A stretch of 40,777 nt of DNA from an uncultured Gammaproteobacteria bacterium (GTDB lineage Bacteria > Pseudomonadota > Gammaproteobacteria > Arenicellales > JAANXG01): NCBI GenBank assembly GCA_947259875.1, contig CAMYNX010000003.1:1-40777 (forward strand), in the 5' to 3' direction. Position 1 is the stretch's first letter, and each line of letters begins with the position of its first letter. The notes under the pieces were generated by a model, which searched no databases, was not told the DNA's origin, and saw only the letters and a program-made list of their open reading frames with translations. The translations under genes were made by a program, and so were the position numbers. Below, in pieces: positions 40,614 through 40,777 of this stretch.

Positions 40614-40777
40614 TCAGACGTCAGATGTTTCGCGCTGCTTCTGACTCTCACGCCGAATCTGGCGGTAGAAATCGTAGATCCCCATGATCAATACAACGAT
40701 GATGATGATCCAAAGATCCGGTTCGTTCACGTACACGGCAACCACACCCATAAAGGCAACCAGGGAAAGGATGGAAA
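40614..40777 (-). CDS. Small membrane protein, C-terminal part (cut by window edge)
   Basis: The minus-strand frame entering from the right edge reads SILSLVAFMGVVAVYVNEPD, then LWIIIIVVLIMGIYDFYRQI and a charged tail RRESQKQRETSDV before TGA. Two hydrophobic helices with a short hydrophilic turn are visible. No family is recognised. It is convergent with the reductase gene. Confidence 0.6.
   Translation of the reverse strand, partial: SILSLVAFMGVVAVYVNEPDLWIIIIVVLIMGIYDFYRQIRRESQKQRETSDV

Overview
The window looks like chromosome of a gammaproteobacterium, probably uncultured and aquatic or sedimentary. The grounds are the protein types (uS9/uL13 pair, LpxL-like acyltransferase, GlcDEF, Liv-type ABC transporter, EAL/GGDEF proteins, a PEP-CTERM protein, bacteriohemerythrins, an FNR-like promoter) and moderate GC content. 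The order cannot be fixed from the sequence alone. No phage, plasmid, CRISPR or defence island is visible. Most of the window is ordinary metabolism and signalling; the unusual content lies in the intergenic DNA and in one lipid-type gene trio.

Layout. 1-3.6 kb: start of a NupC-type nucleoside transporter (cut by the edge), a large membrane spermidine-synthase-like protein and an apparently exported isoaspartyl methyltransferase. 3.7-6.1 kb: a CBS-pair protein, a SemiSWEET and a NamZ/DUF1343 protein. 6.2-9.3 kb: two paralogous bacteriohemerythrins around a PAS-GGDEF protein and a short FmdB-type zinc ribbon with a class II FNR-like promoter. 9.4-13.8 kb: secreted proteins (CAP domain; glucose/sorbosone-dehydrogenase propeller with calcium repeats; PEP-CTERM lamin-tail protein) and a decayed tail-fibre chaperone remnant. 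14.0-15.6 kb: tRNA-Gln, rpsI-rplM and a candidate small RNA. 15.7-21.7 kb: glycolate oxidase glcD-glcE-glcF followed by an NAD-binding/SAF oxidoreductase and a thioredoxin-like ferredoxin. 22.3-30 kb: peroxiredoxin, AzlCD exporter, a tartrate/D-malate dehydrogenase-like enzyme and a complete livKHMGF set. 30.7-34.8 kb: an LpxL-like acyltransferase convergent with a P450/acyl-AMP-ligase-ACP operon. 35-40.8 kb: an EAL protein with a degenerate GGDEF, a membrane diguanylate cyclase, an orphan NMT1-like binding protein, a tartronate-semialdehyde-reductase-like enzyme and a partial membrane protein.

Two things stand out. First, at least six copies of a non-coding, MITE-like element (about 220-290 bp, terminal inverted repeat near CCCGCATATTGCACCAAGG) sit at CTAG sites. 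In three cases the CTAG contains the TAG stop codon of the neighbouring gene (a hemerythrin, rpsI, glcD). Each complete copy has a central hairpin that covaries between copies or is swapped for a long terminator-like palindrome. One copy separates glcD from glcE and its end supplies the predicted glcE ATG. Second, the P450, the FAAL-ACP fusion and the acyltransferase could form a compact pathway that loads a fatty acid on a dedicated ACP, oxidises it and transfers it to a lipid acceptor. Glycolate oxidase and the tartronate-semialdehyde-reductase-like enzyme suggest glycolate/glyoxylate use. Three GGDEF proteins and two hemerythrins suggest oxygen/redox-linked c-di-GMP signalling. All functions are inferred from sequence reading only; no database search was run.
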